A stretch of 64,000 bases of DNA. It comes from an uncultured Gemmatimonadales bacterium. GTDB lineage: Bacteria > Gemmatimonadota > Gemmatimonadetes > Gemmatimonadales > GWC2-71-9. Below, one piece after another: positions 1 through 7,458 of this stretch. The stretch covers positions 1-64,000 of the forward strand of contig CAMYLY010000003.1 in assembly GCA_947259405.1 (NCBI GenBank), written 5' to 3'. The notes beneath the pieces were generated by a model. It saw only the letters and a list, made by a program, of their open reading frames with translations. It was not told the DNA's origin and did no database searches. The position numbers and the translations under genes are program-made. Position 1 is the stretch's first letter. Every line of letters starts with the position of its first letter.

Positions 1-1
1 T

Positions 2-733
2 GAGGAGCTGCGCCGCTACGATCTGTCGAGCGGGCAATGGGACGTTTGGCACCGCGCGGGCGTTGTCAACGAACCGATGTGGCTGAGTCCCGAGCGGCTG
101 TTGGCGACGAGCGCTGATATAGAGGGTAGACGGTGGATCATGATCGCAGGGTTACCTACCGCGTTAGGTGCACCCGATACGTTGCTGTCCGGGGAGGGCC
201 ACACCGGCTGGGCGCCGTTTACGAGGACCCGGGGGGGTGCATTGATCGCCAACAAGTGGGGTAGCCGCGCACAGGTCGCCCGTATCGAGCTTGCGGCCGA
301 TGGGGCGTCAATCTCTCCGCTCATCGATGACGCGTTCTTTGCGGCGCTGTCACCCGACGATCGCTGGTTGGCCTTTCACATCGGAGCGTCGGTGCTCGTC
401 GCACCCTACCCGGCGCTCGACCGACGTGAGACGATCGTTCGGGACGGCGCGGAGCCGCAGTGGCTGTCGCCCACCGAACTCGTGTACTGGGTACAGGGCG
501 GCTCGTTCTATCGTGCGACCATCGATCCAACCACCGGAGGATTGGCGGGCCCACCGCAGCTGTGGTACCAGGACAGCCGTTTTTCAGACACGCCGGGTCA
601 TTCGTACTCGCTGACGCCGGAGGGGGCGTTGGTGTACGTGCGGGAACCGGAGCAGGCCCCGGCAGCCTATTTGCGCGTGATTCCCAACTGGGTGGAACAG
701 ATGAAGGAAGCCGTCGACGCCGCGAATCGGTAA
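2..733 (+). CDS. C-terminal part of a TolB-like (PD40) propeller protein, probably a Ser/Thr kinase; 5' partial
   Basis: The reading frame is open from the first bases of the window, so the N-terminus is missing. The visible 243 residues contain WD40-like/TolB blades with the pattern LSPDDRWLAF and a final stretch RVIPNWVEQM. In Gemmatimonadota and Acidobacteria such tails typically close kinase-propeller fusions, where an N-terminal Pkn kinase domain is followed by one membrane helix and an extracytoplasmic propeller. The intact kinase at 22605 shows the full architecture. The kinase identity is inferred; only the propeller part is seen. A stand-alone TolB-like protein remains possible. Confidence 0.75.
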   Translation, partial: EELRRYDLSSGQWDVWHRAGVVNEPMWLSPERLLATSADIEGRRWIMIAGLPTALGAPDTLLSGEGHTGWAPFTRTRGGALIANKWGSRAQVARIELAADGASISPLIDDAFFAALSPDDRWLAFHIGASVLVAPYPALDRRETIVRDGAEPQWLSPTELVYWVQGGSFYRATIDPTTGGLAGPPQLWYQDSRFSDTPGHSYSLTPEGALVYVREPEQAPAAYLRVIPNWVEQMKEAVDAANR

Positions 734-1057
734 GGATCCTGTCCCATCTGTCCGCCGCGGCCACGAGTTCTGTCGCGTCGGGGCCGGCCCCGATGCGACC
801 CTCTCGCTCAGTCAGCCTCCTCACAATGACCTGCTCTGATGTCCACCCGACCTCGGGGCCTTGGTCATGGTTCGAAGTGAGGCGACCGCGTCGTTCGAGT
901 TGACGGTCGTCCTCGACTTTCTGGAAGAGCTGAAGCCAAAGTCGGGAACTAGGGCGACGGACTTCACGGCTCTTTCACGGTCAGTCCTGCCTTGCGAGCC
1001 CTTCGACCGGGGCGAACATTCGCAGATCGCTCGTACAACCCTGACCGAAGGTGCCTC
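734..1057. other. Intergenic region without a convincing gene
   Basis: This 324-bp stretch separates the propeller gene from the S9 peptidase gene. It starts with a short copy of the 9-nt pyrimidine repeat (TGTCCCATCTGTCC, 740-753). A plus-strand frame at about 870-960 reads FELTVVLDFLEELKPK, which resembles the C-terminal tails of propeller kinases and may be a decayed gene end. The remaining frames look like noise. No clear terminator or promoter is visible. Confidence 0.4.
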
Positions 1058-3139
1058 ATGCGCCGCTTGATCCGCTGTCTGACCGCTGCCATCGCAGCCG
1101 TCATCGTCGCTCAACCAGTCCAGGCACAGGGGGGGCGCGGGCTCGCGCTCGGGGACTACTACGCCCTCAAGTCAGTCAGCTCGCCTCGCATCTCACCAGA
1201 CGGGCGGTGGGTCACGTACACCGTCTCGACCCGTGTCGAAGAGGACAATTCGACACTGACCGAGACCTGGCTGGTCCGTGTGGACGGCTCCGACGATCCT
1301 GAGCGTGTGCGACATCGGAGCCAGGACGTCTCCAGCCCCAGCTGGTCTGACCAGGGCCGGCTTCGCTTCGAGGATTCGGAGGGCGAGCGCTGGTCGGTCG
1401 ATCCCGACCGCCTCGATGATGCCGCGACCCCCGAGGCCGATGACGATCGACCTGGCGTGCTGAGCCCGAACGGGGAGTGGCGCGCGGTAGTGACGGACAT
1501 CGACCGGCCCACCGAACCCAAGCTGGAGCTAACCGCCTTCGAGCAGCGACACGCCGAACGGTTCGAGGGCGTCCAGTTCGATTGGTATCCGTTCGTCCGA
1601 GACGGTCAGGACTTCCCACTGCCTGACCGACGAGAGCGGAACAGCGCCGAGATATTCCTCGTTGCCGCCGACGGTTCGGGCGAGCCCCGGCAGCTCACCA
1701 CACTGGGCCTTCGACCAGGTAACGTCTCCTGGAGCCCCGACGGTCAGACCATCCTCTTCACGGCCGATGAGAACGTCTTCAGCGAGCTGCTCTATGCGCG
1801 CACCGATTTGTTCACCGTCGATCTCGATGGTGGCCTCACGAGGCTCACGGACGACGGCTTCACGTACTCGGGCGTCAGCTTCTCCCCGGACGGGGAGTGG
1901 ATCTCCTACGTGCGCTCGTTCGGCACCGACTACATCATCGAGCGTAAGCTCGACCACGGCGGCCCGCGCGACCTCTACGTTCGTCCGGCGTCCGGAGGCG
2001 ATCCGATAAACGCCACTGCCGACTTCGACCTCGATGCCCGCACGCCGCGCTGGGCGCCCGACGGCCGGCACATGTACTTCACCACTGGCATCGGAGGGGC
2101 AACGCACGTCTTCCGCGTGGCGCCGGACGAGGGCGATGTCAAACAGGTCACCACGGGGCTACGGCGTATTCAGGGCCTGAGCATCGATCATGCGTTCGAG
2201 CGCATGGCGTACAGCGTTGGCTACTTCGACCGGCCGCCCGAGATCTGGACTGCCGACATCGACGGCGGCAACGAACGGCAGCTGACTGACGTGCACGCGG
2301 ACTTCCTGGCGGAGGTCACGCCGAGCGGCTCGGAGCGCATTCTCTACCAGAGCTTCGACGGCACAGCGATCGAAGGCTTCCTTCTGTATCCGTATGGTTA
2401 CCTGGAGGGAGGGCCCGAGGAATACCCACTCATCGTCGTAAACCACGGGGGTCCGCATTCGGCGTCCGGCTATGGCTTCAATTTCAAGAACCAGCTCTTT
2501 GCGGCGAACGGGTATTTCGTCTTCCTTCCCAACTTCCGTAGCTCGACCGGCTACGGGGACGAGTTCAAGTGGGGCACATGGGGCGCGTGGGGTACCAAGG
2601 ACGGTGAGGACGCGCTCGCCGGCGTTGACCACTTGATCGAGCGATATCCGATCGATCGGGATCGAGTGGGTTCGACCGGCCACTCGTATGGCGGGATCCT
2701 CACCAACTGGCTGATCACTCGGTATCCGGATCGCTTCCGCGCCGCCGTGAGTGGGGCGGGTGCCTCGAACTGGACGAGTAACTACGCGCACTCCGACGTG
2801 GCCCGTACCAAGGAGCTCGAGTTCTTCGGCCGGCCATGGGAGCCGCGCGCTCGAGAGATCATGATCCGACAGTCGGCGTACTTAAACTCCGGTGGGGTCC
2901 AGGCCGCGACACTCTTCGTGCATGGCGAGGTGGACTACCGCGTGCCGCTCGAGGGTGCGATTCAGCTCTACACGTCGCTCAAGAAGCAGGGCGTGCCGGC
3001 AGAACTCATCATCTACGAAGGGATGGCGCACGGCATCCGCGGCCACTGGAACAACGTGCACCGGATGATGAACGAGCTCCGGTGGTGGGAGACCTATCTG
3101 AAGCCAGTCGGTCGGGAGCTGACCAGCGGAGAGCGCTAA
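1058..3139 (+). CDS. Secreted S9 family peptidase (prolyl oligopeptidase / acylaminoacyl-peptidase type)
   Basis: Serine peptidase of 693 residues, expected to cut short peptides outside the cytoplasm. The start is placed at the ATG preceded by GAAGGTG because it gives a clean Sec signal peptide (RRLIRCLTAAIAAVIVAQP, cleavage after QAQ). Upstream in-frame ATGs lack one. The N-terminal two thirds form a TolB-like propeller with repeated SPDG blades. The C-terminal third is an alpha/beta hydrolase with the nucleophile in GHSYGG (Ser543), the acid in HGEVDYRVP (Asp626) and His658 in EGMAHGI, so the triad is complete. It appears to be transcribed alone. The substrate cannot be read from sequence. 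Confidence 0.92.
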   Translation: MRRLIRCLTAAIAAVIVAQPVQAQGGRGLALGDYYALKSVSSPRISPDGRWVTYTVSTRVEEDNSTLTETWLVRVDGSDDPERVRHRSQDVSSPSWSDQGRLRFEDSEGERWSVDPDRLDDAATPEADDDRPGVLSPNGEWRAVVTDIDRPTEPKLELTAFEQRHAERFEGVQFDWYPFVRDGQDFPLPDRRERNSAEIFLVAADGSGEPRQLTTLGLRPGNVSWSPDGQTILFTADENVFSELLYARTDLFTVDLDGGLTRLTDDGFTYSGVSFSPDGEWISYVRSFGTDYIIERKLDHGGPRDLYVRPASGGDPINATADFDLDARTPRWAPDGRHMYFTTGIGGATHVFRVAPDEGDVKQVTTGLRRIQGLSIDHAFERMAYSVGYFDRPPEIWTADIDGGNERQLTDVHADFLAEVTPSGSERILYQSFDGTAIEGFLLYPYGYLEGGPEEYPLIVVNHGGPHSASGYGFNFKNQLFAANGYFVFLPNFRSSTGYGDEFKWGTWGAWGTKDGEDALAGVDHLIERYPIDRDRVGSTGHSYGGILTNWLITRYPDRFRAAVSGAGASNWTSNYAHSDVARTKELEFFGRPWEPRAREIMIRQSAYLNSGGVQAATLFVHGEVDYRVPLEGAIQLYTSLKKQGVPAELIIYEGMAHGIRGHWNNVHRMMNELRWWETYLKPVGRELTSGER

Positions 3140-3306
3140 AAGGTGGGGTGGTACCCCCCTCGGCTACCGCCCTACCGTCTTACGGACCGAGGGCGTAAAG
3201 AGGCACTTCCGGATGACGGGTCGACCACGGGTCAACCCTATCCATCGTGTTCCCCCAGTCTCATGTTATCTCGAACCTCGTTCGTCCAGGCAACTCCGGA
3301 GGCCCA

Positions 3307-5442
3307 ATGATGCGACGCACTCTCCCCCTCCTTCTGGTCGCCCTAGCCTGCGCGCCGGGTGACGGCGCCATCGATCTCGACCGTCTGCGACAGGCCGACG
3401 ACGAGCCCGATCAGTGGATGGCGCTGGGACGCACGTATCGGGGCGACCGCTTCTCCCCACTGGACCAGATCACCACCGACAACGTGACCAGCCTCGGGTT
3501 CGCGTGGGAATACGAGGCGCGTTCTCGTCGTGGACGGGTGGAGCACGGGCAAGAGGCGACGCCCATCATGGTCGACGGTGTGTTGTATGCGTCGGGCCCA
3601 TGGGGTAGTGCGTTTGCGGTCGATGCAGCGACCGGCCAGGAGCGCTGGCGCTACGATCCAGAGGTCGATGGCAGCTACAATCGTCGTGCATGTTGCGATG
3701 TGGTGAGTCGAGGCCTCCAGGTATGGAACGGTCGAGTCTACGTCGCGACGCTCGACGGATTTCTGGTTGCGCTCGACGCGTCTACCGGCGAAGAGCTGTG
3801 GAGGGTGGACACCTTCGTCGATCGCGAAACGCGGTTCTACACGATCACGGGTCCTCCACAGGTGGCAAAGGACGTAGTCGTCATCGGCAACAGCGGTGCG
3901 GAGTTCGGCGTGCGCGGGTACATCACGGCGTACGACCTCATGACGGGCGAAGAACGGTGGCGTTTCTTCACCGTCCCCGGAGATCCCGCGAAGGGTCCTC
4001 CCGAGGACGCGGCCATGGAGCTCGCGCTGCAAACGTGGGGACCGGACACCGACTGGGAGGCGGGTCTGGGTGGCACGGTGTGGGGCGAGATGAACTACGA
4101 TCCCGAGTTGAACCTCCTCTACGTTGGCACGGGCAACAGCACGCCGTACTCTGGCTGGCATCGCGACCCGTCTGGGGGTGACAACCTCTTTCTCGTATCG
4201 ATCCTCGCGATCGATCCAGATGACGGCAGTCTCGCGTGGCACTACCAGCAAGTGCCCTGGGAGATCTGGGATTACACGGCGACAGCAAACATGATCTTGG
4301 CCGACCTCGAAATCGCGGGAACGATGCGCCAGGTCATCATGCAGGCGCCGAAGAACGGGTTCTACTACGTGCTGGATCGTGCGACGGGCGAGTTTCTTTC
4401 TGCGGAGCCCTTCGCGTTCGTCAATTGGGCCACCGGCATCGATCCCAACGGGCGACCCAACATCAATCCTGAGGCGGTTTACCAGGACGAGCCCAAGGTC
4501 GTGTTCCCGACCTTCGCCGGCGCGCACAACTGGCATCCGATGGCGTTCAACCCGGTAACACGATTGACATACATCCCGGCCCGGGAGTCGGGCATGGTGA
4601 TCGACGACGTCGACGAGTACGACTGGTCGCCCGGTGGGTACAACGTCGGTACGCTGGCGCTCTGGGAAGAGTGGTTCGTCGAGCGGATGCTGCCGGAGGA
4701 TCAAACGCTGTATCGGGAGACGCTCGCGGCGCATCCGGGTCTCCCGGCAACGAGCACGCAGGAATTCCTGGTTGCCTATGATCCGGTCGAGCAAGAGGAG
4801 CAATGGCGCGTGTCAGTCGGTGCTGCGTACTCGGCGGGAGGCGGCGTCCTTACAACGGGCGGCAATCTCGTATTCCAAGGCACACAGGCGGGTACGCTCG
4901 TGGCCTACCACGCGGAGTCTGGCGAAATCGTGCACAGAATCGAGACGGGCACCGGCATCATGGCAGCCCCGATCACCTACGCGATTGACGGCGAGCAATA
5001 TGTGGCAGTGTTTGCTGGCGCAAACTCGTGGGCGAATGAAGGTGCCGCACGTCGCGACTACGAGAACTACGGTCGCATCCTGGCGTTCAAGCTCGGTGGG
5101 GGCGCTACGCCGCTCCCCCCACGGCGTATCATCCAGGAAACGCCTGAACCACCCGCTGACTACGTCGTGGTGCCAGCCGAGGCCACGCGCGGCGAGGAGC
5201 TGTACATCGAATGGTGCTTGGGGTGTCACATCGCCAAGGGCGAGGCGACGCTTGCGGCGTATCCGGACCTACATCGGTTGAGCACGGAGACCTACGGCAA
5301 CTTCTCTTCGATCGTGCTCGGTGGTGTACTGTCGGCAGCAGGCATGGCCGACTTTGCCGACGTGCTCGATGCGGACGACGTTGCGGCGATTCAAGCGTAT
5401 CTCATTCGGGAGCAGCGAGAGCTTCTGGCAGAGGAACGGTAG
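3307..5442 (+). CDS. PQQ-dependent alcohol dehydrogenase with C-terminal cytochrome c domain (quinohemoprotein type)
   Basis: Periplasmic quinoprotein of 711 residues that oxidises alcohols or aldehydes and passes electrons to its own heme. The start follows a GGAGG site and gives a lipoprotein signal with lipobox cysteine 15 (LLLVALAC). Family marks are eight-bladed propeller repeats, the adjacent cysteine pair C129-C130 that stacks on PQQ, candidate metal ligands E199 and N277 (GTGNSTPYSG), and the catalytic-base candidate D322 in EIWDYTA. The last 70 residues carry one heme c motif, C637-LGC-H641. This matches type II quinohemoprotein alcohol dehydrogenases, although lipid anchoring is less usual. 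Neither PQQ biosynthesis genes nor a dedicated cytochrome lie beside it. The exact substrate is unknown. Confidence 0.9.
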   Translation: MMRRTLPLLLVALACAPGDGAIDLDRLRQADDEPDQWMALGRTYRGDRFSPLDQITTDNVTSLGFAWEYEARSRRGRVEHGQEATPIMVDGVLYASGPWGSAFAVDAATGQERWRYDPEVDGSYNRRACCDVVSRGLQVWNGRVYVATLDGFLVALDASTGEELWRVDTFVDRETRFYTITGPPQVAKDVVVIGNSGAEFGVRGYITAYDLMTGEERWRFFTVPGDPAKGPPEDAAMELALQTWGPDTDWEAGLGGTVWGEMNYDPELNLLYVGTGNSTPYSGWHRDPSGGDNLFLVSILAIDPDDGSLAWHYQQVPWEIWDYTATANMILADLEIAGTMRQVIMQAPKNGFYYVLDRATGEFLSAEPFAFVNWATGIDPNGRPNINPEAVYQDEPKVVFPTFAGAHNWHPMAFNPVTRLTYIPARESGMVIDDVDEYDWSPGGYNVGTLALWEEWFVERMLPEDQTLYRETLAAHPGLPATSTQEFLVAYDPVEQEEQWRVSVGAAYSAGGGVLTTGGNLVFQGTQAGTLVAYHAESGEIVHRIETGTGIMAAPITYAIDGEQYVAVFAGANSWANEGAARRDYENYGRILAFKLGGGATPLPPRRIIQETPEPPADYVVVPAEATRGEELYIEWCLGCHIAKGEATLAAYPDLHRLSTETYGNFSSIVLGGVLSAAGMADFADVLDADDVAAIQAYLIREQRELLAEER

Positions 5443-5484
5443 GGACGGCTTCTACCGCACCGATCTATGTGTGGCGACCGTGAG

Positions 5485-5661
5485 CTAATCCATGACCGCC
5501 TTGATCTTGTTCCAGTTGGCCTCCAGGTAGGCTGGGTTAGCGGCCATCACCTTATACATGTTCGGTACGAAGTCGATGCCCAGATCTTCCCTGATCTCCT
5601 CCTAGAGTTCCTTGACCCTGCCTGTCGCTTCTTCTTCTGCGATCATTTTGGCGGATGTCAT
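5485..5661 (-). pseudogene. Decayed N-terminus of an AhpD-like / carboxymuconolactone decarboxylase family gene
   Basis: Read on the minus strand, this stretch starts with ATG behind a good GGGAGG site and encodes MTSAKMIAEEEATGRVKEL, a TAG stop, then EEIREDLGIDFVPNMY and on to NWNKIKAVMD, where it stops again. The pattern VKELYEEI...GI.FVPN..K..A..P..LEA.W is the classic start of alkylhydroperoxidase/CMD family proteins of about 190 residues. The TAG stands exactly where the family has Tyr (TAC/TAT), so a single substitution explains it. The CMD active-site cysteines would lie beyond the truncation and are absent. The remnant is too short and broken to be functional. Confidence 0.7.
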
Positions 5662-5776
5662 GGCAGGCCTCCCAACATGGTTCAGAACCGTAGTATCATG
5701 CCTCCTCGGTCACTGTGCGGCTCCGCTAACGAGAATACAAGCGTGGCTGCGCCGAGGCGCCGCGCGTCAGGGCCCC

Positions 5777-7081
5777 CTAAAAGAAGAAGATCCCGCCACC
5801 GCCCCCCATCCTCGGGTTCACGATGTTGGCGAACTTCGATCCGAACCGGTAACTGAATCCCAGGTTCACGAAGTAGCGGAAGTCGGTTTCTCGCTGCCGG
5901 CGCCGGAGCAGGATGTCCTCCGACGACAGTCCTTCCGCGGCGAGGAAGAATTGGTCTTTGATGCGCGCGATACTCCCGGTCACGTTGAACTCGAAGCCGC
6001 GGAACAGGCGGATCCTCGTGCCGACGAACGTATCGATCCGATGCGCCGCGAGATCGTGGAAGTACTGGGTCCCGGTCACCGACCCGAACACCTGTCCCCA
6101 CGGCTGCTGGACCCTGGCCGAGATCTCGAGGCGATGGCGCGCCAGGGTTTCTTGAGTTACATCCGTGACCGTCTGAAGCTCGTAGTTGTTGTAATTCACC
6201 TCGGCGGCGTACTGGAACGTGATGGACTTGCGCGTCGATTCCTCGTACGGAAAGATGTTGAACTCGACGGCTGGTCCGGCCGAGATCGCGAAGTCACGGT
6301 TGTTGAACGAGGAGTGGCTGGCGCTCACCGTCCCGCCTGCCGACCAACGCGAGCCGAGGCTCCACACCATGAGGAGGGTCGTGTTGTAGTTGCGGAACGT
6401 GCTGACAATGGTCGTGTCTAGCGCGATGGTCGTGTCCACGATATCGAACTCGTCGCGCGAATAGCGTCCCGTCGCCCGCCAGTTGATCTTGAACGCCTCG
6501 CTGGTCCGGTCGGCCGACAGACTCCCACCCACCGAGTACCCCCGCTGGAGCGACTCCCCGTTGATTGAGCCATTGGCCCCGACGCGGAAGACCCAGAGAT
6601 TCCACGGGTCGTCCTGCTCGGCCGCTTGGCTCGGTTGCTCCGTGAGGGCGCGGAAGCCGATCTCCAGCTGATCGACGATCGGCGTCGCGGCCGCGTACGG
6701 GACGAGTCCCACGGCAATGCGCTGCGTCAGCATGTCGCGCACTTCCGCGTCCGTATCGTCCGGATCGGACACGTACGACAGCGTATCCGCACGACCGGCG
6801 TAGGCGCGCAGCCCGATGAAGTCCAACGTGTAATCGAACCCGCCGCCGGCGGTCTGCTGAACCGTGATTAGCAGGTGGACGTCCGCGTCCTGGCGATCCC
6901 TCACCCAGTTGACCCACGTGATCTCCCGGCGCACATGGTCGAAATCGCAATGCCTGAACGACATGCCCTGGCAGTCCAAAAACACGAAGAGGTTACGGTC
7001 AGTCTGAGGATCGGGAATCTGCGCGAGCGCAGCCCCGACGGCGAGGTGGAACAGGGCGAGAACCACGGTCGAGGCGCGCAC
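5777..7081 (-). CDS. Secreted protein with predicted C-terminal outer-membrane beta-barrel, function unknown
   Basis: Protein of 434 residues beginning with GTG behind AGGAG at a 5-nt spacing. The signal peptide RASTVVLALFHLAVGAALAQ is followed by FLDCQGMSFRHCDFDHVRRE and WVRDRQDADVHLLIT. This N-terminal signature recurs in uncharacterised Gemmatimonadota and Bacteroidetes proteins and contains a Cys pair. The rest alternates polar and hydrophobic residues with many aromatics (RATGRYSRDEFD, FQYAAEVNYNNYELQT) as in porin-like barrels, and it ends in a glycine-rich tail closing with FFF, consistent with an outer-membrane C-terminal signal. It is monocistronic. The barrel is inferred; no substrate or partner can be named. 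Confidence 0.75.
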   Translation of the reverse strand: MRASTVVLALFHLAVGAALAQIPDPQTDRNLFVFLDCQGMSFRHCDFDHVRREITWVNWVRDRQDADVHLLITVQQTAGGGFDYTLDFIGLRAYAGRADTLSYVSDPDDTDAEVRDMLTQRIAVGLVPYAAATPIVDQLEIGFRALTEQPSQAAEQDDPWNLWVFRVGANGSINGESLQRGYSVGGSLSADRTSEAFKINWRATGRYSRDEFDIVDTTIALDTTIVSTFRNYNTTLLMVWSLGSRWSAGGTVSASHSSFNNRDFAISAGPAVEFNIFPYEESTRKSITFQYAAEVNYNNYELQTVTDVTQETLARHRLEISARVQQPWGQVFGSVTGTQYFHDLAAHRIDTFVGTRIRLFRGFEFNVTGSIARIKDQFFLAAEGLSSEDILLRRRQRETDFRYFVNLGFSYRFGSKFANIVNPRMGGGGGIFFF

Positions 7082-7361
7082 GATAGCTCCTGGCAGAAGG
7101 GTTGCTCACGGAACTGACGGTTGGACCCTTTGGGAGCTTTCAGGTTCCGTCGTCGGCTGTTGGTTCAGTTCCCAAGGTCGGTTGGCGCAAAATCGTTCTA
7201 TGCACTGGCTGGCGGTGGTGCAGAAGCACAGTGACCCGCACGCAGTGCCAGCAGTGCGAGATAATGACGTGACGTGCGACGGTTCATGCCGCCGTTATGT
7301 ACCTCCTGCGCACTGTTTGCGAGGTGTCGGATCATCGCCTAGACGTGATCCCGGGGCGCCG
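7082..7361. other. Intergenic region, no supported gene
   Basis: This lies between the barrel-protein gene, whose start faces it, and the small ORF downstream of the TPR kinase. On the minus strand AGGAGGT (around 7300) precedes a 29-codon frame starting MNRRTSRHYLALLALRAG. The spacing is long and the composition unconvincing, so it is not called. The promoter of the 5777-7081 gene must be here, but no clear -10/-35 pair can be picked out. Confidence 0.35.
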
Positions 7362-7445
7362 CTACCGCAGCTGGGAGTCCACGACAAACCCGGTCAGGAT
7401 TCCAACCACGAGAACCAAGAGCGCGAAGGCATAGTCCCTTTTCAT
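7362..7445 (-). CDS. Possible 27-residue single-pass membrane peptide
   Basis: This small frame lies 13 nt downstream of the TPR-kinase stop codon on the same strand, with GTGGGA just before its ATG. It encodes MKRDYAFALLVLVVGILTGF and ends VVDSQLR. That is one hydrophobic helix of about 17 residues with basic residues at both ends, giving a plausible one-span membrane peptide. Its position at the end of the sigma-kinase transcript would make it a third co-transcribed gene. It is too short to assign to a family; coincidence of a hydrophobic frame cannot be excluded. Confidence 0.35.
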   Translation of the reverse strand: MKRDYAFALLVLVVGILTGFVVDSQLR

Positions 7446-7458
7446 GCTTCCCACCCTT

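Noticed and set aside
3343-4803. Minus-strand open frame of 486 codons opposite the PQQ dehydrogenase
   Set aside because: It mirrors the codon structure of a clear family gene on the plus strand; its translation is Arg/Val/His-rich and has no domain pattern.
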